Part shown: one piece after another, positions 1 to 6,010 of the stretch
Numbering within the stretch: position 1 is the stretch's first letter
How the letters are laid out: each line of letters opens with the position of its first letter
Assembly (NCBI GenBank): GCA_016296985.1
Contig: JAEDHM010000079.1
Span: 1 to 6,933 of the forward strand
Origin: Clostridia bacterium
GTDB taxonomy: Bacteria; Bacillota; Clostridia; Christensenellales; CAG-1252
Direction: 5' to 3'
Length of the DNA: 6,933 bases
The notes under the pieces: generated by a model
Databases searched by the model: none
Told to the model about the DNA's origin: nothing
What the model saw: only the letters and a program-made list of their open reading frames with translations
Position numbers and translations under genes: made by a program

Positions 1-90
1 ACACGCCACAGCGTGATGATATACAACGACTAGCGTTGATGATATACAGTCATAAATGACTGATGATATACACGGCAAGCCGTGATTATG
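1..90. repeat. Tandem hairpin array with TGATGATATAC linker
   Basis: The core TGATGATATAC occurs exactly at 14-24, 37-47 and 61-71, with a degenerate fourth copy (TGATTAT) at 83-89, so the period is 23-24 bp. The DNA between the cores is different each time but is always self-complementary. The stems are CACGC/GCGTG (2-6 with 11-15), CAACG/CGTTG (24-28 with 34-38), CAGTCAT/ATGACTG (47-53 with 56-62) and CACGGC/GCCGTG (71-76 with 79-84). The outer C-G and A-T pairs belong to the conserved core, while the inner pairs vary together. The array probably continues left of the window. It lies upstream of the operon promoter, not inside a gene. Its function is unknown to me. Similar repeats seem familiar from intergenic DNA of uncultured Clostridia, but that is memory and was not checked. 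Confidence 0.85.
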
Positions 91-114
91 GTGTAAAAAG
101 GAAGAGTATTACAC
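91..114. other. Small inverted repeat, possible hairpin
   Basis: GTGTAA at 91-96 pairs with TTACAC at 109-114 around a 12-base A/G-rich loop. It directly follows the hairpin array and could be its edge or an independent stem-loop. There is no T-run after it on the + strand, so it is not a convincing terminator for transcription coming from the left. Confidence 0.35.
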
Positions 115-125
115 TTTCTCACCGC

Positions 126-180
126 AACTTCACCTTTGGTGAAACTTCACTTGCAACGCAAACTTCACCACAAATCGGTG
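126..180. repeat. Tandem hairpin array with AACTTCAC linker
   Basis: The octamer AACTTCAC occurs at 126-133, 143-150 and 161-168, a period of 17-18 bp. Each copy is followed by a different short self-complementary segment. These are TTCACC/GGTGAA (129-134 with 138-143, loop TTT), TTGC/GCAA (151-154 with 158-161, loop AAC) and CACC/GGTG (166-169 with 177-180, 7-base loop). The design matches the array at 1-90, with a fixed linker and a changing hairpin, but the linker sequence is unrelated and the stems are shorter. No coding frame fits this stretch. Its function is unknown. Confidence 0.65.
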
Positions 181-188
181 CCTTTCCA

Positions 189-218
189 GGAGATTCTTCG
201 CTTCGCTCTGAATGACAG
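189..218. repeat. Putative dispersed intergenic repeat (GATTCTTCGC type)
   Basis: The stretch contains GAGATTCTTCGCTTCGCTC followed by TGAATGACAG. This resembles a short dispersed element I recall from many bacterial genomes, often seen as the complement CATTCTGAGCGAAGCGAAGAATC. ATTC (193-196) and GAAT (210-213) form short inverted ends around a TTCG-rich centre. Only one copy lies in this window, so the claim that it is repeated comes from memory and is not shown here. Confidence 0.4.
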
Positions 219-262
219 TATGAGGTGGGTACTTGACAAGCGGTACTAAATAAAACTAAGTA

Positions 263-291
263 TTGCAAAAAACAATTTTTTAGGTTATAAT
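263..291 (+). promoter_or_regulatory. Sigma-A type promoter of the operon
   Basis: A -35 box TTGCAA (263-268, one mismatch to TTGACA) is followed by a 17 bp spacer and a perfect -10 box TATAAT (286-291). Transcription would start near 297-299, leaving a leader of about 15 bases before the ATG at 314. It is the only good promoter seen in the window, and all five genes lie downstream on the same strand. A 4 bp inverted repeat (ATTG/CAAT, 262-265 and 273-276) overlaps the -35 region but is too weak to call an operator. No clear catabolite-control (cre) site was found. Confidence 0.75.
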
Positions 292-303
292 CAAAACGTC
301 TTT

Positions 304-308
304 GGAGG
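304..308 (+). promoter_or_regulatory. Ribosome binding site fixing the first start codon
   Basis: GGAGG sits 5 bases before the ATG at 314. An in-frame TTG at 302 would extend the protein by four residues, but it overlaps this site and would lie only a few bases from the predicted transcription start. The ATG is therefore the better start. Confidence 0.8.
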
Positions 309-313
309 TTTTT

Positions 314-2335
314 ATGAGAAAACTTAAAATCGGCGTTATTGCCCTAGTAATAGTTTTATCACTTTCATTTTTATTTGTCGGTTGTGATACCGAAGATAAA
401 AAAAATCCCCCACCCCCCATACACGTAGAATCTGACACGTTGTACGTTGAAAAGGTTGAGAACCTTCCCGAAGATTTTATCATGGGTATGGATGCCTCTT
501 GCGTACCTTCTCTCGAGGCGTCGGGCGTAAAATATTACGACTATAACGGAGAGAAAACCGACGTTTACAAAACTTTGTACAACAACGGTATCAACTATAT
601 CCGCGTTAGGGTTTGGAACGATCCCTTTGACGAAAAAGGAAACGGCTATGGCGGTGGAAACTGCGACATTGAAAACGCAATCAAAGTTGGAAAGCGCGCC
701 ACTGAAAACCATATGAAACTTTTGGTCAACTTCCACTATAGTGACTTTTGGGCAGACCCTGCAAAACAAATGGTTCCCAAAGCATGGGCAAATATGGATA
801 TCGACACAAAGGCAAAGGCTTTGTACGAATACACGAAGGACTGCTTGCAAAAACTTAAAAATGCAGGCGTTGACGTTGGTATGGTGCAAATCGGAAACGA
901 AACCAACGGCAAAATGTGCGGTGAAAAGATTTGGATGAATATCGTATTCAAACTTATGGCATCGGGATCAAAAGCAGTACGTGAAGTTTTGCCCAACGCT
1001 CTTATCGCAGTACACTTTGCCAACCCCGAAAAGGTAACCAACTACGCCGATTATGCAAGCAAGTTGGCATACTACAACCTTGACTACGACGTATTCGCAT
1101 CTTCATACTATCCTTATTGGCACGGAACCCTTGAAAACTTGACCGAAGTTTTGAACAACGTTGCCAATACCTATAACAAAAAGGTTATGGTAGCCGAAGT
1201 TTCATACGCTTATACCGCCGAGGACAGTGACTTTTACGGAAACACAATAGGCGAGGGCGGTGGGGTAACCAAAAACTATCCCTACACCGTTCAAGGACAA
1301 GCAAACTGTGTTCGTGACGTTATTGACACCGTAGCGAAAATGAAAAACGGTATCGGCGTTTTCTACTGGGAAGGCACCTGGATTTCAGTCGGCGGAGCAT
1401 CCTATGAAGAAAACCTTGCCATTTGGGAAAAACACGGAAGCGGATGGGCATCATCATACGCCGGCGACTACGACCCCGACGATGCAGGTCAATGGTACGG
1501 CGGTAACGCAGTTGACAACCAAGCCTTTTTCGATAAGTACGGAAAACCTCTCGAATCATTGAAGGTGTTTGGTCTTGTGCGCGAAGGTAACGTAGTTGAA
1601 AACAAGGCAAACGCCTTAGAAGATACAAACCTTGTAATCGACCTTAACGGACAAATCCTATTGCCCGAAAAGATTAATGCGGTAATGCTTGACAACAGCA
1701 AGCAAGAAGTTGAGGTTGAGTGGACTCAAATGGCAAAGGTAGAAGGATACGAAACCTTGCCTTACGGTCCTATCGACTTTGACGCTATGAAAAACGACGG
1801 CGTACAAAAGTATGATATCATAGGCACCGCAGGTGGTATGACCGCTCATTGTTACGTTTCTATGGTTGAATACAACTTTTTACAAAACTACAGTTTTGAA
1901 GAAGGGGAAAAGGGTTGGGTTGCAACCCCTATCGGCGCTATGGACGAATTGAAGGCTGAGGAAAAATCCACCGACTCCCTTACCGGCCTTTGGCACTATC
2001 ATTTCTGGAGCCAAGCAACCAACAGCGTTGAGTTTACCTTAGAACAAACCGTAACCGATCTTCCCACGGGAAAATATAAATACACTATTTCCATAATGGG
2101 TGGCGACGGCGGAAATACAAATATCTATTCTTACGTCAAGATAAACGGCGAAATAGTAAAAACTTCCCCCCTTGAACTTGGCGGTTACAACGTTTGGAAC
2201 ACCGCTGTTATCGGTGATATAGACTATCAAAGCGGAGATGAGATCGTAGTTGGTATTTACGTACAATGCGAAGGCGCAGGAAACGGCGCTTGGGGTAAAA
2301 TTGACGACGCATTACTCAACTCTGTGAAGGAATAA
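314..2335 (+). CDS. GH53 endo-beta-1,4-galactanase, lipoprotein, with C-terminal Ig-like and carbohydrate-binding-like modules
   Basis: The 673-residue product should cut beta-1,4-galactan, including pectic side chains, outside the cell. Residues 1-23 form a signal peptide (MRKLK, then a hydrophobic stretch) ending at a lipobox FVGC with Cys24, so a membrane-anchored lipoprotein is expected. A Pro-rich linker follows (32-35). The GH53 (beta/alpha)8 catalytic domain spans about 54-415, with GMDAS (58-62), RVRVWNDP (97-104), HYSDFWADPAKQ (141-152), acid/base Glu196 in QIGNETNG, SYYPYWHGT (264-272), nucleophile Glu295 in VAEVSYAY and FYWEGTW (350-356). Residues about 440-520 resemble a bacterial Ig-like (Big_4 type) domain. 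Residues about 521-673, starting NFLQNYSFEEGEKGW, look like a beta-sandwich carbohydrate-binding module, possibly CBM61 or CBM4/9-like. The enzyme family is clear, but the two C-terminal module names are inferred from shape. Single-domain GH53 enzymes are about 340-400 residues, and the extra modules explain the length. It is the first gene of the operon, 6 bp before the next. Confidence 0.93.
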   Translation: MRKLKIGVIALVIVLSLSFLFVGCDTEDKKNPPPPIHVESDTLYVEKVENLPEDFIMGMDASCVPSLEASGVKYYDYNGEKTDVYKTLYNNGINYIRVRVWNDPFDEKGNGYGGGNCDIENAIKVGKRATENHMKLLVNFHYSDFWADPAKQMVPKAWANMDIDTKAKALYEYTKDCLQKLKNAGVDVGMVQIGNETNGKMCGEKIWMNIVFKLMASGSKAVREVLPNALIAVHFANPEKVTNYADYASKLAYYNLDYDVFASSYYPYWHGTLENLTEVLNNVANTYNKKVMVAEVSYAYTAEDSDFYGNTIGEGGGVTKNYPYTVQGQANCVRDVIDTVAKMKNGIGVFYWEGTWISVGGASYEENLAIWEKHGSGWASSYAGDYDPDDAGQWYGGNAVDNQAFFDKYGKPLESLKVFGLVREGNVVENKANALEDTNLVIDLNGQILLPEKINAVMLDNSKQEVEVEWTQMAKVEGYETLPYGPIDFDAMKNDGVQKYDIIGTAGGMTAHCYVSMVEYNFLQNYSFEEGEKGWVATPIGAMDELKAEEKSTDSLTGLWHYHFWSQATNSVEFTLEQTVTDLPTGKYKYTISIMGGDGGNTNIYSYVKINGEIVKTSPLELGGYNVWNTAVIGDIDYQSGDEIVVGIYVQCEGAGNGAWGKIDDALLNSVKE

Positions 2336-2341
2336 AAGATT

Positions 2342-3958
2342 ATGAGAAAAAAAATGATTATTCTTCTTACCGTATGCGTCTTAATTTTGACTATGGTATT
2401 GTGTGCTTGCGCCGACAAGACGGATACTCCCACAACTTTCCCTCCTCATACTCCGGCGGCGGATACCATTGACGACAACTACCGTACCTTTTATCAAATT
2501 TTCGTAGGCTCTTTCTCTGACTCAAACGGAGACGGAATAGGGGATTTGAGGGGTATTATCAATCGTTTTGACTACCTCAACAACGGGGACGTAAACTCTC
2601 CCACAAGTTTGGGCGTTCAAGGAATTTGGCTTTCTCCCATCTTTATCTCTCCCACCTACCACAAATACGACGTAGCCGATTATTACACAATCGATCCCGC
2701 CTTTGGTACCTTTGACGACCTAACCGAGTTGATCGAACTTTGTCACGAAAGAAACGTAAAAATTATCTTGGACTTGGTTCTCAACCACACCTCGAAAACT
2801 CACCCTTGGTTCAAAGCCTTTACAAAGGCCCATGAAATCGGGGATACGGAAAGTCCTTACTACGACCTTTATTCCTATATCGAAGACAGGGCAGACACCG
2901 GTGGTAATACCTTTGTCAATCTTCCCAACACTCCCCATTTTTACGAGTGCAACTTCGATTCCAACATGCCCGAATTGAATTTTGACAACGAAGATGCAAG
3001 ACAAAAGGCTTTGGAAATAGCAAAGTTCTATTTGGATTTAGGTATTGACGGTTTCCGTTTTGACGCAATAAAATATATCTATTACCGCAACACTGCCAAG
3101 TCGGTTGACTTTTGGAAATGGTACATGGGCGAACTTAACGCATACAAGCCCGATTGCTATTTTGTAGGCGAGTGCTGGTCTGGTGATAGCGAAATACTTG
3201 AGTACGTCGAGGCCTTAAACTGTTTCAACTTCTCAATGGCGCAAGCGGAAGGCGCAGTTGCAAGGGTAGTTAACGGAAGCAAAATGGAAGGCTTTACCAC
3301 CTTCGTTGAGCATTTTGTAACCAAAGCAAAGCAAAAAAATCCCAACGCTATGCTTATTCCCTTCCTCTCAAACCACGATATGGACAGAATAGCAGGCTCG
3401 ACACCGCCTTCTTCGGGCAAAATGCAAATGGCTGCAAATATGTATCTTTTGTGCAGTGGCTCTCCCGTAATTTACTACGGCGAAGAAATAGGTATGAAGG
3501 GCTCGCGCGGGGGTGAAACTACTGATGCAAACCGCCGTTTGGCAATGCTTTGGGGGGACGGGGATACCGTCAAAAATCCCATTGGCTCTACCTATGGCGC
3601 AAGCAGTCAAGTCAACGGTAGCGTTGCCGATCAACAAGGCGTGGTAGGCAGTTTATACAGCCATTATTGTCAACTTTTGACAATCCGCCATACCTATCCC
3701 GAAATTGCTCGTGGCGACTACAGCGCTTTGGTATACGACGCAAAGTCCTTCGGTGGATTTATGGTAGATTATCAAGGCGGAAAGACAGGTATCTTCCACA
3801 ACGCTTCAAAGGAGGAAATCACCATCGACCTTTCAACTGCAAAGAATGGTCTTGGCCACAACTTTACCACGGTTTGCGTGTATATCGGAAAGGGTACGGC
3901 TACTTTGTCGGGCAATACTCTTACCATAAGCGGACTTACAAGCGTAATACTCAAATAA
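2342..3958 (+). CDS. GH13 alpha-amylase-family lipoprotein (GH13_36-like)
   Basis: The 538-residue product should hydrolyse alpha-1,4-glucans such as starch or maltodextrin at the cell surface. The signal peptide ends at lipobox LCAC (Cys23), followed by a Thr/Pro linker to about residue 45. The GH13 barrel starts at YRTFYQIFVGSFSD. Its motifs are the calcium loop DSNGDGIGD (60-68), region I DLVLNH (144-149), region V MPELN (209-213), region II GFRFDAIKY (237-245, nucleophile Asp241), region III VGECW (275-279, acid/base Glu277) and region IV FLSNHD (341-346, Asp346). All three catalytic carboxylates are present. The MPELN motif is close to MPDLN, which is reported for the GH13_36 group between oligo-1,6-glucosidases and neopullulanases, so exact specificity cannot be fixed. 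A small beta domain C closes the protein (about 455-538). The ATG has AAGGA 10 bases upstream, inside the end of the preceding gene. A second in-frame ATG at 2354 would shorten the signal peptide by four residues and is less likely. Confidence 0.93.
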   Translation: MRKKMIILLTVCVLILTMVLCACADKTDTPTTFPPHTPAADTIDDNYRTFYQIFVGSFSDSNGDGIGDLRGIINRFDYLNNGDVNSPTSLGVQGIWLSPIFISPTYHKYDVADYYTIDPAFGTFDDLTELIELCHERNVKIILDLVLNHTSKTHPWFKAFTKAHEIGDTESPYYDLYSYIEDRADTGGNTFVNLPNTPHFYECNFDSNMPELNFDNEDARQKALEIAKFYLDLGIDGFRFDAIKYIYYRNTAKSVDFWKWYMGELNAYKPDCYFVGECWSGDSEILEYVEALNCFNFSMAQAEGAVARVVNGSKMEGFTTFVEHFVTKAKQKNPNAMLIPFLSNHDMDRIAGSTPPSSGKMQMAANMYLLCSGSPVIYYGEEIGMKGSRGGETTDANRRLAMLWGDGDTVKNPIGSTYGASSQVNGSVADQQGVVGSLYSHYCQLLTIRHTYPEIARGDYSALVYDAKSFGGFMVDYQGGKTGIFHNASKEEITIDLSTAKNGLGHNFTTVCVYIGKGTATLSGNTLTISGLTSVILK

Positions 3959-3969
3959 TTAAACTTAGC

Positions 3970-3975
3970 AGGGAG
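3970..3975 (+). promoter_or_regulatory. Ribosome binding site of the 598-residue gene
   Basis: AGGGAG lies 5 bases before the ATG at 3981, in a 22 bp gap that holds no hairpin or T-run, so the preceding gene and this one are likely on one transcript. Confidence 0.7.
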
Positions 3976-3980
3976 AATTT

Positions 3981-5777
3981 ATGAAAAAATTTGCTGTAAA
4001 CATTATTCACCGTCCCGAACTTTCCCCCGAATACGCTGAAAAAGCTTTGGGTGGAGCAAAGGGAGTACAGGACGAGTCCTTAGAAATTTTCAAATTTCAA
4101 CAGGATACCGCCCACAAATACGGTTTGAAAACCACCATACAAATCACCTACGCCTCTCTTTTCTCTCAAGAGATTATCGACCTTTCAAAGGAGTACAACA
4201 AAAAATACGGCGACGAAATCGCTTTGTCCTTGTTGGGCTTGCCTTGTAAAGAGTTTAGGGAGAAATACAAGACTGAAGATTTTTGCATTTGGATGTTTGA
4301 CGACAAAACCAAAGCGGAAATTATCGACGACGTCTTTGAAAAGTTTTTCAAGAGTTTTGGATTTTATCCAAGTTCTACGGGAAGTTATTTTATGGACGCC
4401 TTTTCGATCAACTATATCAAGGCAAAATATCCCTCGGTAAAATGCGCCGTTGCAACTTGTTGGGAAGAAGGCCCGAAAGCCTATCACACCTGCAACAACT
4501 CTTGGTACACCTTTATGGACGGCGGACCTTGGAATCCTTGGATTCCCTCAAAGGTAAACTCTCACTGTCCGGCAAAGGATAAAGAGGACGACAGCGGTAT
4601 CGTTGCGATACCTCACTTATCCCGTGATCTTATGGCGTGTTTTGACGGAAACGGCTCAAACTTTGGCACCCACCCTCAAAACGTTTTGCGCGGTATGATT
4701 TATTACCACGACGGGGATAGCGTAGAATACCCCTATCTTTACAACCTTGTTGACCAATACCGTCATTTGGAAAAATATAACGACGGCTATGCTTACAATA
4801 TGATGTTCGTAGGTCCCGGTTGGCTTAACAAGGCAGGTCGTTGGGAGGCTCCCTACTCCCTTTTGGCAAAGTCTTACGACGACGGTATGAAGTATTACGG
4901 TAAGTTGAAAGAAGAAGGTAAGTTGATTGATATGACCATGGCGGAATTTGCCGACTTCTACCGTGAAACCCACCCCGATTATAATCGTGGCGAGTGCGCT
5001 TTGTGGAAGGATATCTTGTACGGAAGCGACAAAGAATATTTCTGGTACGCCGACCCCGCTTTGCGTACGTGTTTCGACTTCAATCAAGGTGGCGCAATGA
5101 TCGACCTTCGCCCCTACGTGGCAAGGATCCCTCAAAAGACGGGTATCGGAAGCGAAAACGTTTACGACGCCTCCTATCCTTATCTTATCCAAATCAACTA
5201 CAGAGCAGGCTTTTTCACCCACTATGCAGGAGCAGGTACCATCAAGTCTTGCAAGGTAAGTTACAAGGGAGAAAGCGCCGACTTGTGTTTGTGCCGTACC
5301 ATGGCAAAATATCAACGTGTTGAGGGTGGCGTTTCCCTTGTGGCAAACCCCGTAACCATTACCTTGGGCGGATTGGATATTGATATTCAAACGGTTATCA
5401 CCATAAAGGACGGCAGTGGCGAGATTATCACCGAAAGAAGAATTTTAAACGACCTTAAGGGCGAGGAAATTACCATAGAAGAATATTTCACAGGCGCTTT
5501 TGGTACTACCGAATATCAAGCGGATATGAGTTCGCTGATTTTGGGCGTAGGCGAGGAAAATATGCAATACTCTTACCTTGGCAGAAAGCTGAAAGGAGAG
5601 GGCGTTGCCTTCGTAGATATTCCCCCCGTGTCCACTAGGGTTGAAATGGGTGGCGAGATTGACTGCGCCGAGGTTGAGGAAGGTATCGCTTTCTCTCCCG
5701 TTTACAAGCTTAGCGTGAAAAAGACTTTGACAAAAGGAGAGGTTAGAACATGGCTCAAAGTAAAAAAGGCAAACTAA
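3981..5777 (+). CDS. Uncharacterised cytoplasmic protein, deacetylase/GH57-like N-terminal region, possible carbohydrate-active enzyme
   Basis: I do not recognise this 598-residue protein with certainty. It begins MKKFAVNIIHRPE with no signal peptide or membrane segment, so it should stay in the cytoplasm. Residues about 1-170 show a pattern typical of polysaccharide-deacetylase or GH57-like barrels: a first strand ending in His10, an alternating strand KTTIQITYASL (50-60), YGDEIALSLLG (76-86), a MFDD motif (105-108), then FGFYPSSTGSYFMDAFS (126-142) and CAVATCWEEG (155-164). An aromatic segment with GGPWNPWIPS (181-190) follows, then a helical middle part to about 330. The last 200 residues or so are rich in short beta strands, like the accessory beta-sandwich of glycosidases. 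From memory it could match the Pfam DUF3863/DUF3864 type of protein, but this is unverified. Its place between two secreted glycosidases and a cytoplasmic GH53 suggests a role on imported sugars. The catalytic residues and substrate are unknown. Confidence 0.85.
   Translation: MKKFAVNIIHRPELSPEYAEKALGGAKGVQDESLEIFKFQQDTAHKYGLKTTIQITYASLFSQEIIDLSKEYNKKYGDEIALSLLGLPCKEFREKYKTEDFCIWMFDDKTKAEIIDDVFEKFFKSFGFYPSSTGSYFMDAFSINYIKAKYPSVKCAVATCWEEGPKAYHTCNNSWYTFMDGGPWNPWIPSKVNSHCPAKDKEDDSGIVAIPHLSRDLMACFDGNGSNFGTHPQNVLRGMIYYHDGDSVEYPYLYNLVDQYRHLEKYNDGYAYNMMFVGPGWLNKAGRWEAPYSLLAKSYDDGMKYYGKLKEEGKLIDMTMAEFADFYRETHPDYNRGECALWKDILYGSDKEYFWYADPALRTCFDFNQGGAMIDLRPYVARIPQKTGIGSENVYDASYPYLIQINYRAGFFTHYAGAGTIKSCKVSYKGESADLCLCRTMAKYQRVEGGVSLVANPVTITLGGLDIDIQTVITIKDGSGEIITERRILNDLKGEEITIEEYFTGAFGTTEYQADMSSLILGVGEENMQYSYLGRKLKGEGVAFVDIPPVSTRVEMGGEIDCAEVEEGIAFSPVYKLSVKKTLTKGEVRTWLKVKKAN
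5734..5742 (+). promoter_or_regulatory. Ribosome binding site of the zinc-ribbon gene, inside the preceding gene
   Basis: AAGGAGAGG ends 7 bases before the ATG at 5750, with its AAGGAG core about 10 bases away. It lies wholly inside the end of the 598-residue gene. It supports the overlapping start and argues that the small gene is really translated. Confidence 0.7.
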
Positions 5778-6010
5778 ACTTCAGATGCCCCTCTTGTTTT
5801 ATGAGGGATATTGATATAGATATGTTTTACGACGAGGAAAAGAAGGAGTATTATTGCCTTCGTTGCAGTTTTTCGGGCAACGAGGAAACCGTACTTCGCC
5901 TAAACGATATGGCAAGGTACCGTTATCGCGCCCTAAAACTTAGGGTTGTGGACTTTGGCGAGGATAACGAGCCCTTGAAATTCCAACCACATAAAAGAGG
6001 TGAACAATGA
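5750..6010 (+). CDS. Small zinc-ribbon protein of unknown function
   Basis: This 86-residue protein has two Cys pairs, CPSC (13-16) and CLRC (36-39), spaced by 19 residues. The context FRCPSC...YYCLRCSFSG is the usual shape of a zinc ribbon that binds one zinc ion. The rest is basic and helical-looking (DMARYRYRALKLRV, 53-66) with a charged tail. There is no signal peptide, so it is cytoplasmic. Zinc ribbons of this type often bind nucleic acid or proteins, but nothing here shows which. The start is set by a strong ribosome binding site and overlaps the preceding gene by 28 bp in another frame. The next in-frame Met (18) would remove the first Cys pair. The stop overlaps the next start as ATGA, implying translational coupling to the cytoplasmic GH53. 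It could be a regulator, an RNA- or ribosome-associated factor, or a passenger gene. Confidence 0.8.
   Translation: MAQSKKGKLNFRCPSCFMRDIDIDMFYDEEKKEYYCLRCSFSGNEETVLRLNDMARYRYRALKLRVVDFGEDNEPLKFQPHKRGEQ
5996..6000 (+). promoter_or_regulatory. Ribosome binding site of the second GH53 gene
   Basis: AGAGG sits 6 bases before the ATG at 6007, within the last codons of the zinc-ribbon gene, and fixes the start of the signal-less GH53. Confidence 0.65.

Noticed and set aside
1..90. CRISPR-like look of regularly spaced repeats
   Set aside because: The units are only 23-24 bp, the 'spacers' are 12-14 bases and self-complementary, and no cas gene is present.
91..114. Intrinsic terminator for a gene to the left
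   Set aside because: The stem is only 6 bp, AT-rich, with a 12-base loop, and no T-run follows.
233..262. Perfect TTGACA at 233-238 as the -35 box of the operon promoter
   Set aside because: No good -10 box lies 16-18 bp downstream, and the TATAAT at 286 is 47 bp away. TTGCAA at 263 has the correct 17 bp spacing.
262..276. Operator formed by ATTG/CAAT at the -35 region
   Set aside because: Only 4 bp of A/T-rich symmetry, which is expected by chance in such sequence.
302..316. TTG start at 302 for the first GH53
   Set aside because: It overlaps the GGAGG ribosome binding site, has none of its own and lies almost at the predicted transcription start. ATG at 314 fits better.
371..889. Antisense open frame of 172 codons
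   Set aside because: It lies opposite the well-supported GH53 coding region, has no recognisable domain, and is explained by the codon bias of the sense gene.
4994..5323. Same-strand open frame of 109 codons in another frame
   Set aside because: The Arg-rich product without motifs lies inside the 598-residue gene and is a frame shadow.
4656..5390. Antisense open frame of 244 codons
   Set aside because: It is long, but lies fully opposite the 598-residue gene, has a low-complexity Val/Ile/Cys-rich product and no family resemblance.
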